Positions 17,850 through 25,868 of a stretch of DNA of 48,292 nucleotides are shown one piece after another. The first letter of the stretch is position 1. Every line of letters starts with the position of its first letter. The notes under the pieces are model-generated. The model searched no databases, was not told the origin of the DNA, and saw only the letters and a program-made list of their open reading frames with translations. The stretch is taken from positions 1 to 48,292 of the forward strand of contig CALAHF010000212.1 of the NCBI GenBank assembly GCA_937891465.1, in the 5' to 3' direction. A program made the position numbers and the translations under genes. The DNA comes from an uncultured Verrucomicrobiales bacterium. GTDB taxonomy: Bacteria > Verrucomicrobiota > Verrucomicrobiia > Verrucomicrobiales > DEV007.

Positions 17850-18374
17850 ATGAGAATCGCTTTGGCCCTAGTATCCCTGATCGGAGCGGCGTCGCTTCAC
17901 GCCGCAGAACCCCTGATTGTTCCTGATTGCGTCATATGGTTCGAAGACCTCGAGAATCTCGACGCGATCAAAAAGGAAGCAGCTAAAGAGAACAAGGCTG
18001 TCTCTTTTCTCCTGATGGAACCGGGCTCCACGTGAGGCCCTTCCAACGCCGCCAGTTTGACGGCAATCAAAGCAATTAAAGATGACTCAATAATCGTGTT
18101 CATCGATGGCTCGAACCTCCACCTCACACCGAAATCGGTTGTGAAGGCCATCGAGGATGCTCCCTTAGTGGCCACTCCGATCGTGGCCGTTTTCGATTCT
18201 GCCATTGAGAAGAACCTCGGCGTCCTTGGATACGGTGACATCCGAAAACGCGACGGTTTAAAGAATCTAAAGGCAAAAATCGCTGAGTTGCGCGGCACTG
18301 ATGATAAAGTGACCAGCAGCCCCGAGGCCGGCAATAAGCAAATCGCCAAGCTGACCAGGGAAAAAACGGAATAA
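17850..18374 (+). CDS. Candidate selenoprotein: exported thioredoxin-fold protein with UGA at the active-site position
   Basis: The frame from ATG 17850 gives a signal peptide (MRIALALVSLIGAASLHAAE) and a thioredoxin-like lead-in (AIKKEAAKENKAVSFLLMEP). It meets TGA at 18033-18035 and then continues in the same frame for 112 codons to a stop at 18372. Reading TGA as selenocysteine gives GST-U-GPSN at residue 62, aligned with the CGPC box of thioredoxins, with Ser replacing the resolving Cys. Downstream come IIVFIDGSN and VATPIVAVFDS, the latter a cis-Pro strand as in thioredoxins, then LGVLGYGD. The alternatives are a Cys-to-stop mutation (pseudogene) or a sequence error. A GGGAGG directly abuts the ATG, an unusual spacing, so a start a few codons downstream is possible. 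Confidence 0.55.
18048..18064 (+). promoter_or_regulatory. bSECIS-like hairpin directly after the in-frame UGA
   Basis: Twelve bases after the UGA, GCCG (18048-18051) pairs with CGGC (18061-18064). A C-A mismatch follows, then two more pairs close a GUU loop. Counting U of UGA as 1, the loop G and U fall at 23 and 24, the same numbering I recall for the SelB-contacted bases of the E. coli fdhF element. There is no clear bulged U17. The hairpin is short, so this is suggestive only. Confidence 0.4.
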
Positions 18375-18519
18375 GTCTTTTTCGTTGAGTCCGGAAAGTG
18401 ATGGAGCGCGCCTGGTTTGAGGCGCTGAGATTTTCTCTGGATAGATCGCGGCAGGGCCATGAATCGTCCGATGTTTTTTCTCTGCTTGTCGGCATTCGGG
18501 TTGTAGCCGTCATTAATTC

Positions 18520-19845
18520 ATGAAGATGGAGATCTGTCAGATTGTCTCGCCTCAAATCAACCCGACTAATGTGAAAGCGGATCGAGCATTCGCAACAGTG
18601 GGGCTCTTTGTGGTGGCGCTTGCTTTCTTGACTGCAGTGAGAACTGCCGGCGCAGCCAAACCTGCTGAGAATCGGGAAGAGCGGCGGGTTGCCTCCGAGG
18701 CTGATCGACTGAAGAACTGGCCCAACTTGTTGGGGCCAGCGGCCAATGTTTCCCCAGCCACCGGCCTGTTGAAGGATTGGAACGGCGAGACAGGCGAAGG
18801 AATCAAGTGGAAGACCCGGATTCCGCTGCCCGGCTACAGCTCGCCGATTTATTGGGATGGAAAACTCTACCTAACCGGTGCCAACGCATCGACCCGGGTC
18901 GTCTATTGCATCGATTCCCAAAGTGGTGAGATCATTTGGGAGAGACACGTGAAGAATATTCCCGGATCCCCCAAGAGTGTTCGTATCAGTGAGGGCGCTG
19001 GATACGCGTCGTCGACAATGGCGACAGACGGTGTTCGGGTTTTCGCGAGCTTTGCGAATGGCGATCTTGCCGCCCTCGATCTCGAGGGAAGCCCGATCTG
19101 GTCGAAGAATCTCGGGAAACCGGAAAATCTCTACGGCCACGCTTCGTCGCTGGTAACTCATGGCGACAACCTGTTGATTCAGTATGATCAGGAGAATCTC
19201 GGATATGTCGCGGCTTTGGATGTGGCGACCGGAAACGAACGCTGGAAGACGGAACGGGATTTCCGCTCTTCTTGGTCGATGCCGCTGGTCGCTATGATCG
19301 GCGATCACGAGGAGGTTATTCTCGCGGCCGAACCGACCGTGGTTTCCTACGATCTGAAATCCGGCAAAGAACTCTGGCGGCTCGATTGTCTCAAATACGG
19401 CGAGGTGACCGCAGTCCCGGTCTACGCTGACGGGCTTGTCTACGTTTCTGCGGATTCTGCCAATCTCAGCGCGATCGACGTGAAGACTCAAAAGATTGTG
19501 TGGGAAAGCAGCTTCTCCAAGCCCGGGGTCTCCACCCCCCTGCTTCACGAAGGACTGCTCTACTGTGGGGCCGACGACGGTGCCTTTGCCTGTTTCGATG
19601 CGAAAACCGGAGAAGAACTCTGGACCGAATACGCGGATGACGGTTTTTATGCCTCCCCGATCCTGGCGGACGGCAGAGTCCACCTGCTGGACCGCAGCGG
19701 GACGATGCACATTCTCAAACCTGGCCGCGAATTGAAGATTCTCGGGCAGTCCCACCTCGGAGAGGAAGCTTCCTGCACCCCGGCAGTGGTCGGTGACAGC
19801 TTCTACATTCGCGGACTGAAACACCTTTTCCGAATCGGTCCCTGA
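18520..19845 (+). CDS. Exported PQQ-type beta-propeller protein
   Basis: This 441-residue protein has a signal-peptide-like helix at about 27-45 (TVGLFVVALAFLTAVRTAGA). Repeated blades of the PQQ/quinoprotein class follow: YCIDSQSGEIIWERHVKN, ALDVATGNERWKTER, SYDLKSGKELWRLD, AIDVKTQKIVWESSF and CFDAKTGEELWTEYA. Each has the DxxTGxxxW pattern. Catalytic residues of true PQQ dehydrogenases are not evident, so a scaffold or outer-membrane/assembly type role is equally possible. It lies 145 bp behind the thioredoxin-fold gene in the same direction. The gap holds only a very short possible frame at about 18459. Confidence 0.8.
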   Translation: MKMEICQIVSPQINPTNVKADRAFATVGLFVVALAFLTAVRTAGAAKPAENREERRVASEADRLKNWPNLLGPAANVSPATGLLKDWNGETGEGIKWKTRIPLPGYSSPIYWDGKLYLTGANASTRVVYCIDSQSGEIIWERHVKNIPGSPKSVRISEGAGYASSTMATDGVRVFASFANGDLAALDLEGSPIWSKNLGKPENLYGHASSLVTHGDNLLIQYDQENLGYVAALDVATGNERWKTERDFRSSWSMPLVAMIGDHEEVILAAEPTVVSYDLKSGKELWRLDCLKYGEVTAVPVYADGLVYVSADSANLSAIDVKTQKIVWESSFSKPGVSTPLLHEGLLYCGADDGAFACFDAKTGEELWTEYADDGFYASPILADGRVHLLDRSGTMHILKPGRELKILGQSHLGEEASCTPAVVGDSFYIRGLKHLFRIGP

Positions 19846-19865
19846 TTAAAGTGGACATGGAAGAC

Positions 19866-20138
19866 CTAGTATGCGATTCGGCCTGCTTTCGAGCGCCCGG
19901 GCGAGCGAATCAGTTTCACTTTGCACACCGCAAAGGCATTCCGAAACGGCTGGTTTCGAAGGCACAGACCATTTGCCTTTCTGCCTTTCGGCGGATTTTT
20001 CACGTAAACGAAAACATTGGCGAGCCCGCCGGATTCGCTGATAAGAATCGATTCATCAAGAGGACGTTCATCGCCGTAGGAGTTTTTGCTGTCGTCGAGT
20101 GGGAGAAGACGACGCTCAGGCTTTGTGACTTCGAGCTT
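19866..20138 (-). pseudogene. Remnant of a cupredoxin-like exported protein
   Basis: On the minus strand an uninterrupted frame without a start reads KLEVTKPERRLLPLDDSK, then DERPLDESILISESGGLANV and FVYVKNPPKG. The DESxxxxxxGGLANVxVYxK pattern is the hallmark of the N-terminal part of plastocyanin-like proteins common in Planctomycetes and Verrucomicrobia. The frame closes upstream at a TGA and loses similarity after PPKG, and no copper ligands are recognisable. It is a truncated relic. The rest of the gap 19846-20606 shows only the repeat hairpin at 20221 and a small palindrome at about 20129-20143. Confidence 0.45.
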
Positions 20139-20220
20139 TCAGCTCGTCTCACGGCTCAACTATTTGTGGGAGCCCGAGGTGGAGCGCAGACAGCCTAAGG
20201 CAAATGTCTGGCAGGGTTTT

Positions 20221-20267
20221 CACGAGTCAATAGGGTACGTTCGTTGAGGCAACCCTATTGGTTCGTG
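20221..20267. repeat. Dispersed YAGGGT repeat, copy 2 (inverted pair, 16-bp stem)
   Basis: CACGAGTCAATAGGGT (20221-20236) and ACCCTATTGGTTCGTG (20252-20267) are inverted units. As RNA they pair over all 16 positions, two of them G-U, around a 15-nt loop. It is the cleanest head-to-head arrangement of the repeat family. No T-run follows, so it is not a standard intrinsic terminator. Confidence 0.75.
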
Positions 20268-20606
20268 AAATGATTCGAGGAAGAATGATGCGTTTGAATG
20301 CCGAGAGCATTTGGCTGAATACCTTTGTCAAAATTTGAAAAATGTTGACTGGACCCCACTGATGACTCAAATTTTTCACCCTTTCTCCCCCTGAATTCCC
20401 TCAAACCCGGCCGGACCAACGCGCCGCTAAAAACCCTTGAAAAACCAAATTCCTATCAATGTGAATGAGTCGCATTATTCGATTCAACTTCCGCATGGGG
20501 GACTCAAGCAAAGTGGAGTGGGCAAAGACTGCTCGCGTTACAGCCTCGAAGAATACCTCACTCTGAAACGAGTGTCCGTCCTGATTGAAAATTAATAACA
20601 AACCCG

Positions 20607-21254
20607 ATGAATATGTTTCCCGATAGCATTCTAGAACGTTTGGAAAAAGGTGGCGTCGTTGCCGGCTTTTCCCTGGACCAAGTCGAACACGCCGTCCCGC
20701 TTGCCAGAGCCCTGCTTGCTGGCGGTATAGACGCGATTGAACTGACCTTGCGCACTTCGGTTGGGATGGATGCTGTGAAAGCGATCTGCTCCGAGGTGCC
20801 CGAAATGCTGGTGGGCGTCGGGACAATCCTAACTCCCGAGACAGCGAGAGAAGTCAAAGAAGCGGGAGCCGATTTCGGTGTTTCCCCCGGCTTAAATCCA
20901 GAGGTGGTTTGCGCCGCGCAGGAGGCGGGGCTGCCTTTTGCTCCAGGCATCTGCACGCCTTCCGATGTGGAAGCCGCGATTACCCTGGGTTGCCGTTTCG
21001 TGAAATTCTTTCCTGCCGAAGCCTCCGGCGGCCTGAAATATCTACAGAGCATGGCAGCGCCCTACAAGCATCTCGGGATTCGTTATTTCCCCCTCGGCGG
21101 TTTGAATGCCGACAACATGAATGATTACCTGGCAGATGACATCGTTCCCGCAGTAGGCGGATCGTGGATCGTCAAAAAGGATCTAGTCATGAAGGAAGAC
21201 TGGGATGGAATCACAGCGAGCGCAGCAGAAGTCCTCGATCGAATCAACCGATAA
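20607..21254 (+). CDS. eda: KDPG/KHG aldolase
   Basis: This 215-residue class I aldolase cleaves 2-keto-3-deoxy-6-phosphogluconate to pyruvate and glyceraldehyde 3-phosphate. It shows the family motifs in order: AGGIDAIELTLRT (about 38-50, catalytic Glu45), VGVGTILTPE (69-78), FGVSPGLNPEV (90-100), and GCRFVKFFPAE with the Schiff-base Lys133. YFPLGGLNADN forms the phosphate site. The length is normal. It is followed after six bases by the KDG kinase, so the two form the lower part of a uronate or Entner-Doudoroff pathway. Confidence 0.93.
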   Translation: MNMFPDSILERLEKGGVVAGFSLDQVEHAVPLARALLAGGIDAIELTLRTSVGMDAVKAICSEVPEMLVGVGTILTPETAREVKEAGADFGVSPGLNPEVVCAAQEAGLPFAPGICTPSDVEAAITLGCRFVKFFPAEASGGLKYLQSMAAPYKHLGIRYFPLGGLNADNMNDYLADDIVPAVGGSWIVKKDLVMKEDWDGITASAAEVLDRINR

Positions 21255-21260
21255 AAAAAC

Positions 21261-22349
21261 ATGAAGCCCGTCGTTACTTTTGGAGAAATTATGTGTCGAC
21301 TCGCATCGCCGGGAAATCTTCGACTGCGTCAAACACGCGAGTTGGAAGTTACCTATGCGGGAGCCGAAGCCAGTGTCGCAGCATCGGTCTGCAACTTCGG
21401 CGGTGAGGCGCGATACATTACGGCACTGCCGAAGCACGCCTTGGCCGAAGCGACGATGGATTCGCTCCGCGCCGTTGGAATCGACACGAAATTCGTGAAG
21501 CGAACGGACGCTGGTCGTCTCGGAGTTTACTTTCTCGAAACCGGGGCCAATCAGCGACCTAGCAATGTCATCTATGACCGTGCTGATTCGGCCATCGCGA
21601 CCACTCCAGCGGAGCAGTACGACTGGGATGCAATTTTCGATGGGGCACAATGGCTTCATCTCAGCGGAATCACCCCTGCCCTTTCAGAAATAGCGGCGCA
21701 GGCGACCCTCGTGGCCGCGCAAAAAGCACAGGCGGCAGGGGTTCAGGTTTCGATCGACCTCAACTTCCGTAAGAAACTCTGGGACTGGAATCCTTCCCAG
21801 TCAGCAGGTGATCTGGCCGAAGAAACGATGCGTGGAATCCTGCCTCATATTGATGTGATCATTGCGAATGAGGAAGACTGTTCCGACGTTCTTGGAATTC
21901 TTGCGGCCGAGACTGATGTTGAAGCAGGAGCATTGAACACGGAGCGATATCCCGACGTTGCCCGGCAGGTCGTCGAGCAGTTCCCGAACGTAAGCAAAGT
22001 TGCCATCACCCTGCGCGAGAGTCTTTCAGCAACCCACAATAACTGGGGCGCAATGCTCTACGTTGCCGCGAACGATGCCCCCTATTTTGCCCCGCTTGAC
22101 GGCGAAGGAAATTATCAGTCCTACGAAATCAAAAATATCGTCGATCGCGTCGGCGGTGGTGACTCATTCGCAGGCGGCCTGATTTTTGCCCTTACAACAG
22201 CTGAGCTCAGCGAGCCTCAGACTGCGTTGAGATACGGAGTAGCTGCCTCTTGCCTGAAGCATTCTATCAAGGGCGACTTCAACTTTTCCACTCGCTCTGA
22301 AGTCGAATCCCTTATGGGCGGTTCAGCATCCGGACGTGTCGTTAGATAA
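21261..22349 (+). CDS. kdgK: 2-keto-3-deoxygluconate kinase, PfkB family
   Basis: This 362-residue sugar kinase has FGEIMCRLASPG at the N-terminus, a sugar lid region, DLNFRKKLWDW at about 165-175 and the PfkB signature DRVGGGDSFAGGLIFAL (about 295-311) with the catalytic Asp. The RKKLW motif after DLNFR is typical of KdgK. It phosphorylates KDG at C6 for cleavage by the upstream aldolase, and translation is probably coupled with it. The residues fit the family, and the kdgK call is strengthened by the eda neighbour. Confidence 0.88.
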   Translation: MKPVVTFGEIMCRLASPGNLRLRQTRELEVTYAGAEASVAASVCNFGGEARYITALPKHALAEATMDSLRAVGIDTKFVKRTDAGRLGVYFLETGANQRPSNVIYDRADSAIATTPAEQYDWDAIFDGAQWLHLSGITPALSEIAAQATLVAAQKAQAAGVQVSIDLNFRKKLWDWNPSQSAGDLAEETMRGILPHIDVIIANEEDCSDVLGILAAETDVEAGALNTERYPDVARQVVEQFPNVSKVAITLRESLSATHNNWGAMLYVAANDAPYFAPLDGEGNYQSYEIKNIVDRVGGGDSFAGGLIFALTTAELSEPQTALRYGVAASCLKHSIKGDFNFSTRSEVESLMGGSASGRVVR

Positions 22350-22381
22350 CCACATCGAAAAACACACCCACCATTAGTCTA

Positions 22382-22809
22382 ATGACTTCATACGCAAAAA
22401 ACGCATTTCTCTTTGCCACCATCGTCGCCATGGGAGGATTTCTTTTCAGATCGGTTTACGCCAATATTGACGACAATTTGAAGTTCAAGTTGGGTTTCAG
22501 GAACCGGTTCCTGAAGCGCCCCTATTTCCCATCGAAGTTCACGCGGTCCGGCTTGGAGATGTTGCGATTGTCACCAATCCCTTCGAACTGTATCTCGACT
22601 GCGGAATTCAAATGAAGGGCCGCAGTCCAGCCGTGCAAACGTTCGTTGTTCAACTTGCGGGCAGCGCCTCTTATCTCCCAACCGAGCGAGCCGTTCGCCA
22701 GGGCGGTTATGGTGCCTTTGAGAAAACGTGTGTCGTCGACCCAAAAGCGGGAGACCAGATCGTTGCGGAAACGCTAGACTTGCTGAAATCACATTGGGAT
22801 TCCGAATAG
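22382..22809 (+). pseudogene. Ceramidase-like exported hydrolase, only ends left
   Basis: The first 30 codons give a signal-peptide-like start (MTSYAKNAFLFATIVAMGG). From about 22471 the frame shifts by one and reads FEVQVGFQEPVPEAPLFPIE, then VRLGDVAIVTNPFELYLD and VQTFVVQLAGSASYLPTERA. These are the terminal segments of the neutral/alkaline ceramidase-like exported proteins common in Planctomycetes and Verrucomicrobia. The whole central catalytic part, several hundred residues, is missing. It is a deletion remnant behind the eda-kdgK pair. Confidence 0.65.
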
Positions 22810-22944
22810 ACAGGGTTTGTTTGGCGAACTTTCGCTGTTGTATTGTGAGATGTGGGTTCACAAAGTAGAAAGCATTCGAATTGGTGGGAAACATCCAAGA
22901 TGGGGCGAGTCGTCCCACCTCGGACACATTTTGGACTCGCATCT

Positions 22945-22992
22945 TCCGATCGAACAGGGTCTGTTCGATGAATCAATAGGGTTGGATCGTAA
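22945..22992. repeat. Dispersed YAGGGT repeat, copy 3 (two direct units)
   Basis: The units CGATCGAACAGGGTCTGTTC and GAATCAATAGGGTTGGATCG follow one another in the same orientation inside the 317-bp gap 22810-23126. Each has the AYAGGGT core between GAAC/GAATC and GTTC/GGATC arms. The rest of this gap shows no gene. Confidence 0.7.
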
Positions 22993-23126
22993 AAATTGAT
23001 AAGGGCTGAAGCCTCCCCTTCCCTACATTCTTCAAATCAAACAAATCCGTGGCGCAATTCACCTGCAAATTTCGGCGACATACCTGGCTGGTGGACTCAT
23101 AATTGTGAACGATTAATCCAAACGAA

Positions 23127-23825
23127 ATGAAACCAATCGTCCAAATTTCTCTCGATCTCACCAATATTAATGAAGCTCTCGAAACGGCTACCCTCGCGCG
23201 TCGAGCAGGAGTGGATTGGCTGGAAGCAGGCACGCCTTTAATTTTAGCTGAAGGACTTCACGGCGTCCGCGCGCTTCGCGAGGCCTTTCCCGATGCTCCT
23301 GTTGTGGCGGATTTAAAGACGATGGACGGCGGCTATTTGGAGGCTGAAATGATGGCGAAAGCGGGAGCAACGCATGTCGTCGTCATGGCCCAAGCCCACC
23401 CCGAAACCATCAAGTGTGTGGTTCAGGCAGGTGCAGATTTTGGATGCGAAGTGATGGGCGACAATTTGGGTTACCCCTCAATGGTCGACGGAGCAAAAAT
23501 TCTTGAAGACCTTGGTTGCGGCTATGTTATTCACCACATTGGATACGACGAGCGCCGTGGAATCGCAGCAGCCGGTCAGCGAATGCCGAGCCCGCTTGAT
23601 GAACTTCGGGAAGTGGTCGATGCGGTGAAGGTTCCGGTTCAAGCCGTCGGAGGACTGAGTCTGGAACAGGCGATCGAATGTCCAAAATTAGGAGCGCCGC
23701 TTGTCGTGCTCGGCGCTCCCCTAACAATCGATGCCGATGCGTTTAAGACGGCTGATGGTGATCTCGAAGGATCGCTTCGCATGATTTGTGATGCGATTCA
23801 CGCGCAAGATGTCCCTTCCTTTTAA
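23127..23825 (+). CDS. 3-keto-L-gulonate-6-phosphate decarboxylase / hexulose-6-phosphate synthase family protein
   Basis: This 232-residue single-domain TIM barrel of the OMPDC suprafamily carries VVADLKTMDGGYLEAEMMAKAG with the diagnostic Asp62-x-Lys64-xx-Asp67 triad that binds Mg and the enediolate. AGVDWLEAGTPLI (about 27-39) and VQAVGGLSLEQA are also typical. The family contains the decarboxylase (UlaD/SgbH) and the formaldehyde-fixing synthase (HPS). The pathway context of sugar acids, with no isomerase PHI fused or adjacent, favours decarboxylation of a keto-sugar phosphate. It is first in an operon with the dehydrogenase and the isomerase-like gene. Confidence 0.75.
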   Translation: MKPIVQISLDLTNINEALETATLARRAGVDWLEAGTPLILAEGLHGVRALREAFPDAPVVADLKTMDGGYLEAEMMAKAGATHVVVMAQAHPETIKCVVQAGADFGCEVMGDNLGYPSMVDGAKILEDLGCGYVIHHIGYDERRGIAAAGQRMPSPLDELREVVDAVKVPVQAVGGLSLEQAIECPKLGAPLVVLGAPLTIDADAFKTADGDLEGSLRMICDAIHAQDVPSF

Positions 23826-23848
23826 TCGAAGCGCTTCCCACTTTTAAC

Positions 23849-24874
23849 ATGAAATCAGCAGCTGTTGTTAACTACGCACCCGAAAAGGGCTCCGTCGAAA
23901 TCCGCGAAATCGAACGGCCTGAGATCGGTTCAAATGATGTTCTCCTCGAAGTCGCCAATGTAGGCGTTTGCGGAAGCGACCTTCACCAATGGACGGCGGA
24001 TCATTCCTGGCCGGTAAATTACCCCGTCGTGCTTGGTCACGAATTCGGCGGCCACATTGTCGAGATTGGAAAAGAGGTAGAAGGTTGGAACGAAGGCGAT
24101 CGCGTCGTTTCCGAAACCGCTGCCATCATCAGCGAAAACAATCCGATGACGCGCCGAGGCCTTTATAATCTGGATCCCACTCGCAAGGGATTCGGCTACG
24201 GTGTGAATGGAGCGATGACAAAATACGTTCGCGTTCCGTCGCGCATTCTTCATCACGTGCCGGACGCCCTCCCCTTTGAACAAGCCTGCCTCACTGAACC
24301 GTGTTGCGTTGCCTACAGTGCGGTGGTGAAAAATGCGCGGATCGAACCGGGGGATCGCGTCGTTGTGTTAGGCCCTGGAACCATCGGAATTCTCTGCGCT
24401 GCGATGGCTCGACTCTGCGGAGCTGAGGTCGCCATTGTCGGCCTCGAACAAGATGCGCATCGCCTTGAGATCGCAAAACAATATGGATGCGAAGTCATCA
24501 TCGGCGACGCAAAACCTTGGGCGCTGGAACGTGATGGACTGGGCTGCGATGGGGTGATCGATGCGGCGGGTGCCAGTGTCACCTTGAAGATCGCGCTCGA
24601 CATCGTTCGGCCTGCAGGATGGATCAGTAAAGTCGGTTGGGGTCGTGATCCCTTGAATTTTAATCTTGATCCGTTGGTTCAAAAAAACATTAAGCTGCAG
24701 GGAAGCTTCAGTCACAACTGGCCTATTTGGGAACGAGTTATTGCGCTTCTCGCAAGTGGTCAACTCGATGTGAAACCGATTATCGGAGGCGTTTGGTCGA
24801 TCACGGATTGGCACGAAGCATTCGAGAAAATGCATTCCGGCGGAGTTGTGAAATCTGTTCTGAAACCCGACTAA
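23849..24874 (+). CDS. Medium-chain (zinc-type) sugar/polyol dehydrogenase lacking structural-zinc cysteines
   Basis: The enzyme has 341 residues. Catalytic-zinc ligands are intact: Cys41 in GVCGSDLH, His64-Glu65 in LGHEFGG, and Glu150 in LTEPCCVAYSAV. The NAD-binding motif is VVVLGPGTIGILCAAMA (about 170). The lobe that usually carries four cysteines for a second, structural zinc (about 92-109, AAIISENNPMTRRGLYNLDP) contains none, as in sorbitol-dehydrogenase-like members that lack this site. The likely reaction is NAD(P)-dependent oxidation of a secondary alcohol in a polyol or sugar acid. It sits between the decarboxylase and the isomerase gene with short spacers. Confidence 0.85.
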   Translation: MKSAAVVNYAPEKGSVEIREIERPEIGSNDVLLEVANVGVCGSDLHQWTADHSWPVNYPVVLGHEFGGHIVEIGKEVEGWNEGDRVVSETAAIISENNPMTRRGLYNLDPTRKGFGYGVNGAMTKYVRVPSRILHHVPDALPFEQACLTEPCCVAYSAVVKNARIEPGDRVVVLGPGTIGILCAAMARLCGAEVAIVGLEQDAHRLEIAKQYGCEVIIGDAKPWALERDGLGCDGVIDAAGASVTLKIALDIVRPAGWISKVGWGRDPLNFNLDPLVQKNIKLQGSFSHNWPIWERVIALLASGQLDVKPIIGGVWSITDWHEAFEKMHSGGVVKSVLKPD

Positions 24875-24881
24875 CATACCC

Positions 24882-25766
24882 ATGCCAAAACTCGCCGCAT
24901 TTCCCAAAGCCTTCATGCAAGCCCTCTGCAAGGATGGCACGATGACTGTTTCTGAATGGATTCAACTCGCTGCCGACCTCGATATTCAGGGGCTCGAATG
25001 GTATGCGGGGTTCATCGAGATGGAGGATGAATCCAATTGGACCCGCTTTCGAACCGAGGTAGAGGACACGGGAAAAGTGATTCCGATGATGTGTTGTTCT
25101 CCCGATTTCACGCATCCTGACAAAGCGTTTCGCGATCAGGAAATCACAAAGCAAAAGCGCTGGATCGACATGACCCACGCCCTCGGCGGTAGTTTTTGCC
25201 GAGTGCTCAGCGGGCAACGTCGGCCTGAGTTAAGTATCGACGAAGGCGTCAAATTCGCTGCCGATTCAATCATCGACTGCCTGCCCTACGCGGAGGAACA
25301 CGGCATCACCTTGATCATCGAGAATCACTACAAGGATGACTTTTGGGAGTATCCCGAATTTGCACAGCAAATGGACGTCTTTTGCCAATTGGTGGATCAA
25401 ATCGATCACCCGAATTTCGGAGTGAACTACGATCCCAGCAATACCTACCTGGCGGGAGAAGACCCGATCAAATTACTAAAGCGAGTGTCCGATCGCGTCG
25501 TCACCATGCACGCGAGCGACCGCTATCTGGCTGAAGGAACCATCGAAGATTTGCGCAACGAAGAAGGCGGCGCCCTCGGCTACGCCAAACGGTTACGGCA
25601 TGGCGAGATCGGCAAAGGCCTCAACGACTATGATGCCATTTTCACTGAACTAAAAAGCAAAGGCTTCGACAGCTGGATCAGTATCGAAGACGGCGTTGAT
25701 GGAATGAATCAGCTCGCCCGCAGCGTTGAATTTCTGAAACGAAAAATCGCTCAGCATTGGAAATGA
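24882..25766 (+). CDS. Sugar phosphate isomerase/epimerase-like TIM barrel
   Basis: This is a cytoplasmic 294-residue AP-endonuclease-2-like barrel. Candidate metal and catalytic residues are seen in LIIENHYKDDFWEYPE (Glu and His, about 144-160), NFGVNYDPSNTYLAGED (Asp, about 184-200), VVTMHASDRY (His, about 207-216) and ISIEDGVDG (Glu, about 267). These are the strand-end positions used in xylose-isomerase-like enzymes. It follows the dehydrogenase after seven bases. It probably interconverts a keto-sugar made or used by the dehydrogenase; the substrate is not known. Confidence 0.83.
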   Translation: MPKLAAFPKAFMQALCKDGTMTVSEWIQLAADLDIQGLEWYAGFIEMEDESNWTRFRTEVEDTGKVIPMMCCSPDFTHPDKAFRDQEITKQKRWIDMTHALGGSFCRVLSGQRRPELSIDEGVKFAADSIIDCLPYAEEHGITLIIENHYKDDFWEYPEFAQQMDVFCQLVDQIDHPNFGVNYDPSNTYLAGEDPIKLLKRVSDRVVTMHASDRYLAEGTIEDLRNEEGGALGYAKRLRHGEIGKGLNDYDAIFTELKSKGFDSWISIEDGVDGMNQLARSVEFLKRKIAQHWK

Positions 25767-25868
25767 GATGCTTCAACTGTTCGCAACCAACTTATCCATA
25801 GTACGTTTCGCTCTGAAACAATCTGAGTAATTTTCGATTCGGTCTGGCACAATCCAGCTCCAGCTCTC

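Noticed and set aside
17850-18035. Short 61-residue secreted peptide as an independent gene ending at the TGA
   Set aside because: It would stop in the middle of a thioredoxin fold, and the same frame continues with coherent fold elements beyond the TGA.
18871-19824. 317-codon open frame on the minus strand
   Set aside because: It is antisense to the PQQ-type propeller gene whose blades are clear; the minus frame has no recognisable domain.
19851-20198. 115-codon frame on the plus strand
   Set aside because: It is antisense to the cupredoxin-like relic, whose minus-strand frame has a better family signature.
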